DNA of 64,000 nucleotides from Pseudomonas sp. GR 6-02. Lineage in GTDB: Bacteria; Pseudomonadota; Gammaproteobacteria; Pseudomonadales; Pseudomonadaceae. The notes under the pieces were generated by a model, which saw nothing but the letters and a program-made list of their open reading frames with translations, was not told the DNA's origin and did not search any database. Numbering within the stretch: the first letter of the stretch is position 1; every line of letters begins with the position of its first letter. The stretch lies in NCBI RefSeq assembly GCF_001655615.1, contig NZ_CP011567.1, positions 6,110,001 through 6,174,000 of the forward strand, written 5' to 3'. This document shows, in pieces, positions 39,954-49,634 of the stretch. Position numbers and translations under genes: made by a program.

Positions 39954-40337
39954 TTACTCGCCGATGGCGGCCTTGTAGGCCATCGGGTCGAGCAGCTTGT
40001 CCAGCTCAGAGGTATCGCTTGGCTCGAGTTTGAAGAACCAGCTGTCATAAGGCGCGCTGTTGACCAGTTCCGGGCTGTTGGCCAACTCTTCGTTGACGGC
40101 AATGACTGTGCCGGAGACCGGCGAGTAGATATCCGACGCAGCCTTGACCGACTCGACGACACCCGCCGCTTCACCGGCAGCGAACACTTTGCCGATCTCC
40201 GGCAACTCGACGAACACCACATCACCCAAGGCTTCCTGAGCATGGTCTGAAATACCCACTTTCACGCCGCCATCATGGTCTAGACGGGCCCATTCGTGAC
40301 TTTCGGCAAAACGCAGGTCGACAGGGATTTCGCTCAT
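39954..40337 (-). CDS. gcvH: Glycine cleavage system H protein
   Basis: A 127-residue lipoyl carrier. The lipoylated lysine is Lys65 in [14 protein letters not shown]. It shuttles the aminomethyl group from GcvP to GcvT. The start at 40337 begins [16 protein letters not shown], as in other GcvH proteins. It follows gcvT by 50 bases in the leftward operon. Confidence 0.95.
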   Translation of the reverse strand: MSEIPVDLRFAESHEWARLDHDGGVKVGISDHAQEALGDVVFVELPEIGKVFAAGEAAGVVESVKAASDIYSPVSGTVIAVNEELANSPELVNSAPYDSWFFKLEPSDTSELDKLLDPMAYKAAIGE

Positions 40338-40387
40338 GTTCTGTGTCCTCAAGAAAAATGTCGGCAGTCATTGACCGCCAAAAAAGG

Positions 40388-41470
40388 TTAGATCAAGGTT
40401 TTGCCATGGCGTACGAAGGTCGGCTTGACCACTCGAACCGGGTACCACTTGCCACGGATTTCCACTTCAGCGCGGTCGGCGGTGGCCGCCGGCACGCGCG
40501 CCAGTGCAATCGACTTGCTAAGCGTAGGAGAGAAACTACCACTGGTGATCTCCCCTTCGCCAACATCGGCGATGCGAACCACCTGATGAGCCCGCAGAAC
40601 GCCACGTTCTTCAAGGACCAGACCGACCAGTTTGTGCTGCACACCAGCGGCCTGCTCGGCCTCCAGGGCGGTACGGCCAAGGAACTGGCGCGTGGCCGGT
40701 TCCCAGGCAATGCTCCAGGCCATGTTGGAGGCCAACGGTGAAACGTCTTGATGGATGTCCTGACCGTACAGGTTCATCCCGGCTTCGACCCGCAAGGTAT
40801 CGCGCGCGCCAAGGCCGATCGGGGAAATACCCGCGCCCACCAGATCGTTGAAGAAACCCGGCGCCTGATCGGCCGGCAGCACGATTTCCAGACCATCCTC
40901 ACCGGTGTAACCGGTGCGGGCGATGAACCAGTCACCGTCGGCCTGACCTTCGAAATATTTGAGCTGCAGGATCAGCGCAGCGCGGGACTGGGTCACCAAT
41001 TCGGCAATCTTGTGCCGGGCGTGAGGGCCTTGAATGGCCAGCATCGCCAACTCGGAACGCTCGTTGAGCTGCACATCGAAGTCGCCGAGATGAGCCTGCA
41101 TCCAGGCCAGGTCCTGATTGCGGGTGGAGGCGTTGACCACCAGCCGATATCCGTCATCGAGGCGATAGACGATCATGTCATCGACGATACCGCCGTGCTC
41201 GTTGAGCATGGCGCTGTACAAGGCACGGCCGGGGCTGTGCAGACGTTCGACGTCGTTGGCCAGTAAGTATTGCAGCCAGGCCTTGGCCTGGGGGCCGTCG
41301 ACATCGATCACGGTCATATGGGATACATCGAAAACCCCGCAATCGCGGCGCACCTGATGGTGTTCCTCGACCTGCGAGCCGTAATGCAGAGGCATATCCC
41401 AACCGCCAAAATCGACCATCTTCGCGCCGAGGGCGAGATGAAGGTCATACAGAGGCGTGCGCTGTCCCAT
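40388..41470 (-). CDS. gcvT: Glycine cleavage system T protein (aminomethyltransferase)
   Basis: A 360-residue folate enzyme that releases ammonia from GcvH-bound aminomethyl and makes methylene-THF. It starts MGQRTPLYDLHLALGAKMVDFGGWDMPLHYG, a clear GcvT N terminus, and has GVFDVSHM with the conserved residues and ARTGYTGEDGLEI near residue 190. GGAG precedes the ATG. It is the first gene of the leftward operon. I looked for a glycine riboswitch in the 156 bases upstream and did not find the conserved core. Confidence 0.95.
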   Translation of the reverse strand: MGQRTPLYDLHLALGAKMVDFGGWDMPLHYGSQVEEHHQVRRDCGVFDVSHMTVIDVDGPQAKAWLQYLLANDVERLHSPGRALYSAMLNEHGGIVDDMIVYRLDDGYRLVVNASTRNQDLAWMQAHLGDFDVQLNERSELAMLAIQGPHARHKIAELVTQSRAALILQLKYFEGQADGDWFIARTGYTGEDGLEIVLPADQAPGFFNDLVGAGISPIGLGARDTLRVEAGMNLYGQDIHQDVSPLASNMAWSIAWEPATRQFLGRTALEAEQAAGVQHKLVGLVLEERGVLRAHQVVRIADVGEGEITSGSFSPTLSKSIALARVPAATADRAEVEIRGKWYPVRVVKPTFVRHGKTLI

Positions 41471-41626
41471 GGGTTTCTCCTTCCGGGCGTGGCGAAGGTG
41501 CGGACAGCCGCTGTACGGGGTGAAATGCCTTGAAATAAAGGCTTTCAGCCGATTTCAGCAACCCGGTCTGAAAGACGGACCGCACCGAATGCCGCGCATT
41601 GTAGCCGCAAGGTGTAGGACTGACAC

Positions 41627-43243
41627 CTAGCCGTTTCGATGCGCCGACCTTCTGATTAATCCGATGACCGGCAACAGCCCGACCAGAACCAGGGTCAGTG
41701 CCGGCAACGAGGCCCTCGCCCACTCGCCTTCGCTGGTCATTTCAAAGATCCGCACCGCCAGCGTGTCCCAGCCGAACGGGCGCATCAGCAGGGTCGCGGG
41801 CATTTCCTTGAGCACGTCGACGAACACCAGCAACGCAGCGCTCAACGTGCCCGGAAGCAGCAGCGGCAGATACACTTTGAAAAACAGTCGTGGCCCACTG
41901 ACGCCAAGGCTACGTGCTGCTTCGGGCAAAGAAGGCCGTATACGCGCCAGGCTGCTTTCCAGCGGCCCGTAAGCCACGGCGATGAATCGCACCAGATAGG
42001 CCAGCAACAACGCCGACAGACTGCCCAGCAGCAACGGTTTGCCCGCGCCGCCAAGCCAGCCCGACAGCGGAATCACCAGTTCGCGATCCAGATAACTGAA
42101 CGCCAGCATGATCGATACCGCCAATACCGAGCCCGGCAGTGCGTAGCCGAGGTTGGCCAGGCTGATGCCGGAACGGATCGCCCGGGTCGGTGCCAATCGA
42201 CGGGCAAACGCCAGCAGCAGCGCGACGCTGACGGTGATCAACGCCGCCATGCCGCCCAGGTACAGGGTGTGCACGATCAACCCGGCATAACGTTCGTCCA
42301 GATCGAAGCGCCCGCGTTGCCAGAACCACACCAGCAGTTGCAGCACGGGAATGACGAAGGCGCAGGCGAACACCAGACCACACCAGCTCATCGCCGCCAG
42401 CGCCTTGACCCCATGCAGGTGATACAGCGCCTTGACCCGCGGCCGTTCGTTGCCCGCCCGGTTGGCGCCGCGGGCACGGCGTTCGCCATATAACACCACC
42501 ATCACCACTAACAGCAGCAGGCTGGCCAGTTGCGCGGCGGTGGAGAGACTGAAAAAGCCGTACCAGGTCTTGTAAATGGCGGTGGTGAACGTATCGAAGT
42601 TGAACACCGACACCGCACCGAAATCCGCCAGGGTTTCCATCAGCGCCAACGCCACCCCCGCGCCGATCGCCGGACGAGCCATGGGCAACGCCACTCGCCA
42701 GAACGCCTGCCACGGGGATTGCCCAAGGACTCGCGCCGCTTCCATCAGGCCTTTGCCCTGAGCCAGAAATGCAGTGCGCGCCAACAGGTAAACGTAGGGA
42801 TAGAAAACCAGCACCAGCACCAGAATCACGCCACCGGTGGAACGCACTCGCGGCAGCCTCAGACCACTGCCGAACCATTCGCGCAACAGGGTTTGCACCG
42901 GCCCGGCGAAATCCAGCAGGCCTACAAAGACAAAGGCCAGCACGTAGGCAGGAATCGCGAACGGCAGCATCAACGCCCAGTCCAGCCACCGCCGCCCCGG
43001 GAACTCACAGAGGCTGGTGAGCCAGGCGAGGCTGACGCCCAACAGCGTCACGCCGATGCCAACGCCGACGACCAGCGTGAGGGTATTGCCCAGCAGCCGC
43101 GGCATCTGCGTACCCCACAGGTGGGACCAGATCTGCTGATCGATGGTTTGCCAGGAAAGAAGCAGGACGCTCAGGGGCAGCAGGACCAGCGCAGCGATGG
43201 CGAAGACCAGGGGATACCAGCGGCGTTGGGCGGGGTGGGCCAA
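41627..43243 (-). CDS. Iron(III) ABC transporter permease (FbpB/SfuB type)
   Basis: A 538-residue permease made of two fused six-helix halves, each with a BPD-type EAA loop (LMEAARVLGQSPWQAFWRVALP near residue 200 and SLPEAARSLGVSGPRLFFKV near 455). It would carry ferric iron delivered by the binding protein at 43384. No ATPase gene is adjacent. The start is taken as TTG at 43243 with GAGAG about seven bases upstream; no ATG gives a membrane-protein-like N terminus, and the frame to 43351 crosses a REPIN. Confidence 0.88.
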   Translation of the reverse strand: MAHPAQRRWYPLVFAIAALVLLPLSVLLLSWQTIDQQIWSHLWGTQMPRLLGNTLTLVVGVGIGVTLLGVSLAWLTSLCEFPGRRWLDWALMLPFAIPAYVLAFVFVGLLDFAGPVQTLLREWFGSGLRLPRVRSTGGVILVLVLVFYPYVYLLARTAFLAQGKGLMEAARVLGQSPWQAFWRVALPMARPAIGAGVALALMETLADFGAVSVFNFDTFTTAIYKTWYGFFSLSTAAQLASLLLLVVMVVLYGERRARGANRAGNERPRVKALYHLHGVKALAAMSWCGLVFACAFVIPVLQLLVWFWQRGRFDLDERYAGLIVHTLYLGGMAALITVSVALLLAFARRLAPTRAIRSGISLANLGYALPGSVLAVSIMLAFSYLDRELVIPLSGWLGGAGKPLLLGSLSALLLAYLVRFIAVAYGPLESSLARIRPSLPEAARSLGVSGPRLFFKVYLPLLLPGTLSAALLVFVDVLKEMPATLLMRPFGWDTLAVRIFEMTSEGEWARASLPALTLVLVGLLPVIGLIRRSAHRNG

Positions 43244-43285
43244 GGAAAAGCTCTCGGGTAAATCAACGAAGTGTATGCAAACCGC

Positions 43286-43364
43286 AAAAAGATCGCAGCC
43301 TACGGGAGCTCCTACGTCGGGATGGTATTTACCCGGTAGGAGCTGCCGCAAGCTGCGATCTTTT
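43286..43364. repeat. REPIN-like inverted repeat between iron-transport genes
   Basis: AAAAAGATCGCAGCCTACGG faces CCGCAAGCTGCGATCTTTT around a 35-base centre. Same family as 5043-5118. It separates the binding-protein gene from its permease gene. Confidence 0.75.
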
Positions 43365-43383
43365 GATCTTTAAAACAGCAGAC

Positions 43384-44388
43384 TCAGTTCCAGCCGACCC
43401 GATCCATCATCCGAATCGCTTCAGCCTGACGCTTGCCGGCGATTTCCACTGGCAAGGTATCGGCCACGAACTTGCCCCAGCTCGCGACTTCAGCCGAAGG
43501 CGGAACGGCAGGGTTGGCCGGAAACTCCTGGTTCACGTCAGCGAAAATCTTCTGCGCTTCAGGCGTGGTCATCCACTCCACCAGCGCCTTGGCGGCTTCC
43601 GGGTGCGGTGCATGTTTGGTCAGGCCGATACCCGACAGGTTGACGTGCACGCCACGGTCGCCCTGATTCGGCCAGAACAGTTTCACCGGCAGGTCCGGCT
43701 TCTGCTTGTGCAGACGGCCATAGTAGTAAGTGTTGACGATGCCGACGTCGCACTGACCGGCATTGATCGCTTCCAGCACGGCGATGTCGTCGGAGAACAC
43801 GTCGGTGGACAGGTTGTTGACCCAGCCTTTGAGGATCTTCTCGGTTTTCTCGGCGCCATGGACTTCGATCATGGTGGCGGTCAGGGACTGGTTGTAGACC
43901 TTCTTCGCCGTGCGCAGGCACAGGCGGCCTTCCCACTGTTTATCGGCCAGCGCCTCGTAGGTGGTCAGCTCACCGGGTTTTACCCGGTCGGTGGAGTAGG
44001 CGATGGTCCGCGCCCGCAGGCTCAGGCCAGTCCAGGCATGGGAGGATGCACGGTATTGCAGCGGGATGTTGGCGTCGATCACCTTGGAGGTGAACGGCTG
44101 GAGGATGCCCATCTGCTCGGCCTGCCAAAGGTTGCCGGCATCGACGGTCAGCAGCAGGTCGGCAGTGGCGTTTTCGCCCTCGGCCTTGATCCGCTGCATC
44201 AGCGGCGCTTCCTTGTCGGTGATGAACTTCACCTGTACGCCGGTTTTCTGGGTGTAGGCATCGAAGACCGGTTTGATCAGCTCATCGATACGCGAGGAGT
44301 AAACCACCACCTCGTCGGCAGCCTGGGCGGCGGTGCTGCCTATCAGGGTCAGGGCCAGTGCGGTCAGTAGACGCTTGGGTGCCAACAT
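43384..44388 (-). CDS. Iron(III)-binding periplasmic protein (FbpA type)
   Basis: A 334-residue secreted binding protein with a signal peptide ending AAQA. The mature part begins [22 protein letters not shown], as in FbpA/FutA proteins, and contains the double-tyrosine motif NTYYYGRL near residue 215, which ligates iron in the family. It is transcribed just before the permease gene. An AT-rich stretch before the start may be a Fur site (see findings). Confidence 0.9.
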   Translation of the reverse strand: MLAPKRLLTALALTLIGSTAAQAADEVVVYSSRIDELIKPVFDAYTQKTGVQVKFITDKEAPLMQRIKAEGENATADLLLTVDAGNLWQAEQMGILQPFTSKVIDANIPLQYRASSHAWTGLSLRARTIAYSTDRVKPGELTTYEALADKQWEGRLCLRTAKKVYNQSLTATMIEVHGAEKTEKILKGWVNNLSTDVFSDDIAVLEAINAGQCDVGIVNTYYYGRLHKQKPDLPVKLFWPNQGDRGVHVNLSGIGLTKHAPHPEAAKALVEWMTTPEAQKIFADVNQEFPANPAVPPSAEVASWGKFVADTLPVEIAGKRQAEAIRMMDRVGWN

Positions 44389-44520
44389 GGAAGCGGTCTC
44401 TCGAAATGGGGAAGTGAGCCCAAATGATAAGGACTCACATTTCGCTTCTCAATCGAACACTGGGTGGAGGAGTTACCAGATGTTGCACAATCGAATGAAT
44501 GACAATGTGGCGAGGGGGCT

Positions 44521-45744
44521 TCAGGCCTTGGCCAACGCCGGCAGATCCCCGATCAACCCAAGCGCTTCGCGCACGAACAACGCCTTGGCCTCGGGCATCT
44601 GGTCGACCATCTTCAACCCGGTATTGCGCAACCAGCGCACCGGCAACGGATCGGCCTGGAACAGCCGTTCGAACCCTTCCATCGCCGCCATCAACGCCAG
44701 GTTGTGGGGCATGCGCCGACGCTCATAGCGACTGAGCACTTTCACATCCGCCAACCGCTCACCGCGCGCGGCCGCTTGCAGCAGTACTTCGGCCAGCACT
44801 GCGGCATCGAGGAAACCGAGGTTCACGCCCTGTCCGGCCAGCGGATGGATGGTGTGGGCCGCGTCGCCGATCAACGCCAGACCTTCTGCCACGTAACGCT
44901 TGGCATGACGCTGACGCAGCGGCACGCAAAGACGCGGGTCGGCGCTGAGCACCGTGCCGAGGCAGCCTTCAAAGGCCCGCTCCAGATCCTTGCAGAAGCT
45001 TTCGTCGTCCAGCGCCATCAGGCGTTCGGCTTCGCTCGGCGTGGTCGACCAGACAATCGAGCACCAATCCTGCTGACCGTCCCGTTCCAGCGGCAGAAAC
45101 GCCAGCGGGCCGTTGTCGGTGAAACGCTGCCACGCGGTCATTTGATGCGGTTTGGAACAGCGCACACTGGTGACGATCGCGTGGTGCATGTAATCCCATT
45201 CGCGGGTCGCAATGCCGGTCAGGCGCCGCACCGCCGAGTTGGCGCCATCCGCCGCGATCACCAACGGTGCCCGCAAGGTGCGGCCATCGGCCAGGGTCAG
45301 CAGCCAATCGTCACCGGAACGGCGCATCTGCTCTAGACGTGCGTTGGCCAGCATCCCGAGGTCGCAGTCGTGCAGCCGGTCGAGCAAGGCGTCCTGAACC
45401 ACACGGTTCTCGACGATATGCCCGAGTACGTCGGCATGTACGCTGGTCGCCGAGAAATGGATCTTCCCGGTGCCGCTGCCATCCCAGACGTGCATGTCGG
45501 TGTAAGGACTGCTGCGCCGGTTGGCGATGCCGTCCCACACGCCCAGGCGTTCGAGTATTCGTTGGCTGGCCGCCGACAGGGCGCTCACCCGCGGCTCGAA
45601 CGGCGCTTGGCCATCGAAGGGTTTGACGCTCAAAGGGCTGCCGTCCAGCAGCAGGACTTCAAGCCCGCTGTTTTGTAACGCCAGCGCCAGGGCACTGCCG
45701 ACCATTCCGGCCCCGACAATCAGCAGATCTGCGCGCATTTCCAT
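44521..45744 (-). CDS. UbiH/UbiF/UbiI-family FAD monooxygenase
   Basis: A 407-residue flavin hydroxylase of ubiquinone synthesis. The FAD dinucleotide motif is VGAGMVGSALALAL near residue 10, the second flavin motif GDAAHTIHPLAGQGVNLGFLDA near residue 290 is perfect, and the linking motif VIAADGANSAVRR lies near 165. By order after ubiH in the Pseudomonas chromosome it is probably the UbiI-type ring hydroxylase, though UbiF cannot be excluded. It is separated from ubiH by a small gap that holds a short reading frame. Confidence 0.88.
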   Translation of the reverse strand: MEMRADLLIVGAGMVGSALALALQNSGLEVLLLDGSPLSVKPFDGQAPFEPRVSALSAASQRILERLGVWDGIANRRSSPYTDMHVWDGSGTGKIHFSATSVHADVLGHIVENRVVQDALLDRLHDCDLGMLANARLEQMRRSGDDWLLTLADGRTLRAPLVIAADGANSAVRRLTGIATREWDYMHHAIVTSVRCSKPHQMTAWQRFTDNGPLAFLPLERDGQQDWCSIVWSTTPSEAERLMALDDESFCKDLERAFEGCLGTVLSADPRLCVPLRQRHAKRYVAEGLALIGDAAHTIHPLAGQGVNLGFLDAAVLAEVLLQAAARGERLADVKVLSRYERRRMPHNLALMAAMEGFERLFQADPLPVRWLRNTGLKMVDQMPEAKALFVREALGLIGDLPALAKA

Positions 45745-45747
45745 GCT

Positions 45748-45861
45748 TTAGGCCTGTCTCTCTTGCGGCTTGAGCCGCAGGTAAAGGGTTCTCTCGACGC
45801 GCGTCACCGAAGCGCTCGCGTCGTCATGAATATTGATGTGCAGGTGCGCCCGCTTAAACAT
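45748..45861 (-). CDS. Possible 37-residue protein between ubiH and the ubiI-like gene
   Basis: A short frame starting MFKRAHLHINIHDDASASVT overlaps the ubiH stop by eight bases and ends four bases before the next gene. It is basic and has no membrane segment. There is no clear Shine-Dalgarno sequence. It could be translated by coupling or be chance. Confidence 0.3.
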   Translation of the reverse strand: MFKRAHLHINIHDDASASVTRVERTLYLRLKPQERQA

Positions 45862-47041
45862 CGGGACGTGTACCCAGGCCCATGGCCTGCCGGGCGAACC
45901 AGCGCTTGGCCGGCGGCAGCAGATCGAGACCGAGCAGGCCGATGTTGCGCCCCAGGGAAACCAGCGGCTGGGTGCTGCCAAACAACCGGGTGACCTGATC
46001 GGAGAAGCCCACGGTCAGGTTCTGGTCCAGACGCTGACGCTCGCGATAAGCCTGCAACGTGGTGAAATCGCCGAGCGCGGTCTCGCTGCTCAGCAAGGTG
46101 TCGGCCAAGGCCTGGGCATCGCGCAGGGACAGGTTGAAGCCTTGTCCGGCAATCGGGTGCAGGCTGTGCGCGGCGTTGCCGAGGATCGCCAGATGTGGGC
46201 GGACTTGCTCCTCGGCTTCGATCAGCGACAGCGGATATAAATTGCGGGCGCCGACCTGTTTCAGCGTGCCGAGGCGATAACCGAACACGCCCTGCAACTC
46301 GTTGAGAAAGCTGCGGTCATCAAGGGCCGCCAACCGTTGCGCGTCCATGCCCAGACGGGTCCAGACCAGGGCGCAACGGTTTTCCGGCAGCGGCAACAAA
46401 GCCATTGGGCCGTCGTCAGTGAAGCGTTCGAAGGCCATGCCGTTGTGCGCTTCGCTCGGAGTGATGTTGGCGATCAGCGCGCTCTGGTTGTACGGGCGCT
46501 TCTTGATGCCGATCCCCAGCTGTTCACGCAGGCCCGAACGGCCGCCATCGGCCAACACCGCGAGGTCGCATTCCACCAGGGTTTCATCGTTGAGCGTCAG
46601 GCGATAGCCGTCGGTCAGCGGCTCCATGGCGGTGACTTCCGCCGGGCAACGCCAACTGATCACGTCCTTGTCCAGGCTGTGCCAGAGGCATTGGCCGAGC
46701 CAGGCGTTTTCCACCACATAACCCAGTGCTGGAACCCCCTCTTCCATCGCCGACAACCGCGCGGTGGAAAAACGCCCACGGTCGGAGACATGAATCTGCT
46801 TGATCGGCTCAGCGCGGCGGGAGATTTCCTGCCACACGCCCAGCCGTTGATAAATCTGCCGGGCGCCGAACGACAGCGCTGAAGAGCGAGCGTCATAGCT
46901 CGGTTGGTACGTATCGCCGGGGGCAAAGGGTTCGATCAGCACGATCTTCCAGCCACGGGCCTTGGCCCCGGCCTGTAACGCCAACGCCAGGCTGGCGCCA
47001 ACCAGGCCGCCGCCGATGATTGCCAGATTGACTCGACTCAT
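45854..47041 (-). CDS. ubiH: 2-octaprenyl-6-methoxyphenol hydroxylase
   Basis: A 395-residue FAD monooxygenase of ubiquinone synthesis. It has the dinucleotide motif GGGLVGASLALALQAG near residue 10, VLADGGRSGLREQLGI near 165, and GNAAHSLHPIAGQGFNLSLRD near 280, the UbiH signature. Its ATG overlaps the pepP stop by four bases (47038-47041), as in the E. coli pepP-ubiH pair. Start and length agree with the family. Confidence 0.93.
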   Translation of the reverse strand: MSRVNLAIIGGGLVGASLALALQAGAKARGWKIVLIEPFAPGDTYQPSYDARSSALSFGARQIYQRLGVWQEISRRAEPIKQIHVSDRGRFSTARLSAMEEGVPALGYVVENAWLGQCLWHSLDKDVISWRCPAEVTAMEPLTDGYRLTLNDETLVECDLAVLADGGRSGLREQLGIGIKKRPYNQSALIANITPSEAHNGMAFERFTDDGPMALLPLPENRCALVWTRLGMDAQRLAALDDRSFLNELQGVFGYRLGTLKQVGARNLYPLSLIEAEEQVRPHLAILGNAAHSLHPIAGQGFNLSLRDAQALADTLLSSETALGDFTTLQAYRERQRLDQNLTVGFSDQVTRLFGSTQPLVSLGRNIGLLGLDLLPPAKRWFARQAMGLGTRPDV

Positions 47042-48372
47042 GCCGCTTGTGTCCGTGCGGCGGCCATCAAGGCCTCGATCTCGGCGACCGTTTTCGGTAC
47101 GCCGCTCGTCAGGATTTCACAACCGGTTTTGGTGACCACCACGTCGTCCTCGATGCGCACGCCAATGCCGCGCCATTTCTTCGCCACGTTCTGGTTGTCC
47201 GGGGCAATGTAGATGCCCGGCTCGACCGTCAGCGCCATGCCGACTTCCAGCACGCGCCATTCGCCGCCGACCTTGTACTCGCCGACATCATGCACATCCA
47301 TGCCCAGCCAGTGGCCGGCGCGGTGCATGTAAAACGCCTTGTAGGCTTCGCTGGCGATCAGTTCATCGACGTCGCCCTGCAACAGGCCCAACTTCACAAG
47401 GCCCGTGGTAATGACTCGAACCGTGGCTTCGTGCGCCTGATTCCAGTGTTTGTTCGGTGCGATTTCGGCAAACGCCGCTTCCTGGGAAGCCAGCACCAGC
47501 TCGTAGATCGCCTTCTGTTCCGGTGAATACTTGCCGTTGACCGGCCAGGTGCGGGTGATGTCGCTGGCATAGCAGTCGATCTCGCAACCGGCGTCGATCA
47601 GCACCAGATCGCCATCTTTGAGCACCGCGTCATTCTGCTGGTAATGCAGGATGCAGCTGTTGCGCCCGGCGGCGACGATCGAACCATAGGCCGGCATCTT
47701 CGCCCCGCCCTTGCGGAACTCGTAATCGAGCTCGGCTTCGAGGCTGAACTCATGCAAACCGGCACGACTGGCCTGCATCGCCCGGATATGCGCCTGGGCG
47801 GAAATCCGCGCGGCTTCGCGCATCACCTTCACTTCTGCCGCCGATTTATACAGGCGCATGTCGTGCAGCAGATGATCCAGGGCAACGAATTCGTTCGGCG
47901 GCTGGGCACCGAGATTCGCCTTGGAGCGGATCACGTTGATCCAGTCCATCAGGTGCCGATCGAATTCCGGATTGCTGCCCATGGCCGAATACACCCGGTC
48001 GCGGCCTTCGATCAGGCCCGGCAGGATGTCGTCGATGTCGGTGATGGGAAAAGCGTCGTCGGCGCCGAAGTCGCGGATCGCGCCTTCCTGGCCGGCGCGC
48101 AGGCCGTCCCACAGCTCACGCTCGGCATTGCGTTCACGGCAGAACAGGATGTACTCGCCATGTTCGCGACCGGGAATCAAAACGATAACGGCCTGAGGCT
48201 CGGGAAAGCCGCTGAGGTACTGGAAGTCGCTGTCCTGACGGTAAACGTGCTCGACGTCACGGTTGCGAATGGCAACCGCGGCGGCGGGCAGGATGGCGAT
48301 GCTGTTGGGTTCCATCTGCGCCATCAGGGCCTTGCGGCGACGGCTGTATTCCGATTTCGGGATATGAATCAT
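47038..48372 (-). CDS. pepP: Xaa-Pro aminopeptidase
   Basis: A 444-residue dinuclear manganese peptidase that removes N-terminal residues before proline. Metal ligands are visible as two Asp in LIDAGCEIDCYASDITRTW, His in GHWLGMDVHDVG, and two Glu in LTVEPGIYIA and GVRIEDDVVVT. The first 175 residues are the AMP_N domain. It lies after UPF0149 by 27 bases and overlaps ubiH. Confidence 0.94.
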   Translation of the reverse strand: MIHIPKSEYSRRRKALMAQMEPNSIAILPAAAVAIRNRDVEHVYRQDSDFQYLSGFPEPQAVIVLIPGREHGEYILFCRERNAERELWDGLRAGQEGAIRDFGADDAFPITDIDDILPGLIEGRDRVYSAMGSNPEFDRHLMDWINVIRSKANLGAQPPNEFVALDHLLHDMRLYKSAAEVKVMREAARISAQAHIRAMQASRAGLHEFSLEAELDYEFRKGGAKMPAYGSIVAAGRNSCILHYQQNDAVLKDGDLVLIDAGCEIDCYASDITRTWPVNGKYSPEQKAIYELVLASQEAAFAEIAPNKHWNQAHEATVRVITTGLVKLGLLQGDVDELIASEAYKAFYMHRAGHWLGMDVHDVGEYKVGGEWRVLEVGMALTVEPGIYIAPDNQNVAKKWRGIGVRIEDDVVVTKTGCEILTSGVPKTVAEIEALMAAARTQAA

Positions 48373-48399
48373 GGGCAGATGGCTTTTCCTGGCTCGCGA

Positions 48400-48954
48400 T
48401 TAATGCAACGACGGTTTGGCGGCTGCTTCGTCGGTTTTCTTGGTTTCAGTGAACAGCAGCAACGGTGCGACGCGCAGGTACTCCATGACTTCCATGTAGT
48501 CGCTTTCGCCGTCGTCGGACTCTTCCAGGGCGTCTTGCACCTGAGAAATGGCGGCCAGATCCTGCAGCACTTCAGTCGCTTCAGCGCTGAGGGCATATTC
48601 GCGACGGGTCAGGCCGAAGCCAGTGAGAAAGCCCTGGCACCACTGGCCCAGCGCGGCTGCGCGCTCGGTGAGCGGCGCGTCGTCGCTCGGCAGCAGCAGA
48701 ACAACGGTCATGTCGTCGCTGGTAAGCTCGCCCTTGACCATCTCTTGCAGGCCGATCAAGGCGTTGCGAACGTTGTCTTGCGGCTCGCCTTCGAGCAGCT
48801 CGGCGGCGTCTGCCAGCCAGCTGTCGGCATCGAAACCGGCACCGGCGCAGCTACGGCCGAGCAGCAGGCCGTGCAACTCGGCAGGCGAGACGGGATGGCC
48901 GCTGGTACTCAGCAGGGTGGCGAAGGCTTGGTACGGAGAATTCTGAATGGGCAT
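48400..48954 (-). CDS. UPF0149 (YgfB) family protein
   Basis: A 184-residue all-helical protein with the YgfB motifs [13 protein letters not shown] near residue 24 and [11 protein letters not shown] near 110, and a C terminus ending in a short acidic tail. Role unknown in most species; in P. aeruginosa the homologue has been linked to beta-lactam resistance. It is the first gene of a leftward UPF0149-pepP-ubiH-ubiI-like cluster, a conserved gammaproteobacterial arrangement. Confidence 0.88.
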   Translation of the reverse strand: MPIQNSPYQAFATLLSTSGHPVSPAELHGLLLGRSCAGAGFDADSWLADAAELLEGEPQDNVRNALIGLQEMVKGELTSDDMTVVLLLPSDDAPLTERAAALGQWCQGFLTGFGLTRREYALSAEATEVLQDLAAISQVQDALEESDDGESDYMEVMEYLRVAPLLLFTETKKTDEAAAKPSLH

Positions 48955-49079
48955 GGGTAGCTAGGCGCCAGACGGCGCTATGTCTAGAATGAAGGCCTTG
49001 TATCCTACATCGACAGACTCGCCAAGACTATTAAAGGCTGTCCGCCAGCTACCTCCCATCAGACGAACACGTGGACACA

Positions 49080-49289
49080 ATGGAAGACACCGACCTGCAA
49101 GCGCTGATGGCCAGACTCGAGCTGCTGATTACCCGAGTCGAGCAACTAAAGAGTCAAAACGCACTCTTACTAGCTCAAGAAAAGACCTGGCGCGAGGAAC
49201 GCGCGCACCTCATTGAAAAAAATGAAATCGCCCGGCGTAAGGTCGAATCGATGATTTCGCGCCTCAAGGCCCTGGAGCAAGACTCATGA
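49080..49289 (+). CDS. TIGR02449-family small coiled-coil protein
   Basis: A 69-residue protein that is one long coiled coil (LQALMARLELLITRVEQLKS, then LAQEKTWREERAHLIEKNEI). This family is found just upstream of zapA in gammaproteobacteria and is ZapB-like in form, so a division role is plausible. The ATG at 49080 overlaps with an in-frame GTG at 49071; either could be the start. Its stop overlaps the zapA start by four bases. Confidence 0.8.
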   Translation: MEDTDLQALMARLELLITRVEQLKSQNALLLAQEKTWREERAHLIEKNEIARRKVESMISRLKALEQDS

Positions 49290-49603
49290 GTTCAAGCAAT
49301 AGCGTTACCGTGCAGATCCTCGACAAAGAATATTCGATCATCTGCCCCCAGGAAGAGCGCAGCAACTTGATCAGCGCCGCCCGCTACCTGGACGGCAAGA
49401 TGCGCGAAATCCGTAGCAGCGGCAAAGTCATCGGCGCCGACCGCATTGCCGTGATGGCTGCGCTGAACATCACGCACGACCTTCTGCACAAGGAAGAACG
49501 TCCGGATGTGCAGGCCAGCGGTTCGACCCGCGAACAGGTTCGCGACCTGCTGGACCGCGTCGATCTGGCGCTGTCGACCGATCCGGATGTCACCAAGGGC
49601 TGA
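49286..49603 (+). CDS. zapA: Cell division protein ZapA
   Basis: A 105-residue FtsZ-ring protein. Residues 5-60 show the ZapA core (VTVQILDKEYSIICPQEERSNL, then AARYLDGKMREIRSSGK), followed by a helix IGADRIAVMAALNITHDLL. It cross-links FtsZ filaments. Its start is coupled to the upstream gene (ATGA). 6S RNA follows immediately. Confidence 0.93.
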   Translation: MSSSNSVTVQILDKEYSIICPQEERSNLISAARYLDGKMREIRSSGKVIGADRIAVMAALNITHDLLHKEERPDVQASGSTREQVRDLLDRVDLALSTDPDVTKG

Positions 49604-49634
49604 TTCGCCAGGCCGCTTGAGTTATACTCGCATC

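Noticed and set aside
41471..41626. Glycine riboswitch before gcvT
   Set aside because: The leader lacks the conserved glycine-aptamer core, although the operon would be a natural target.
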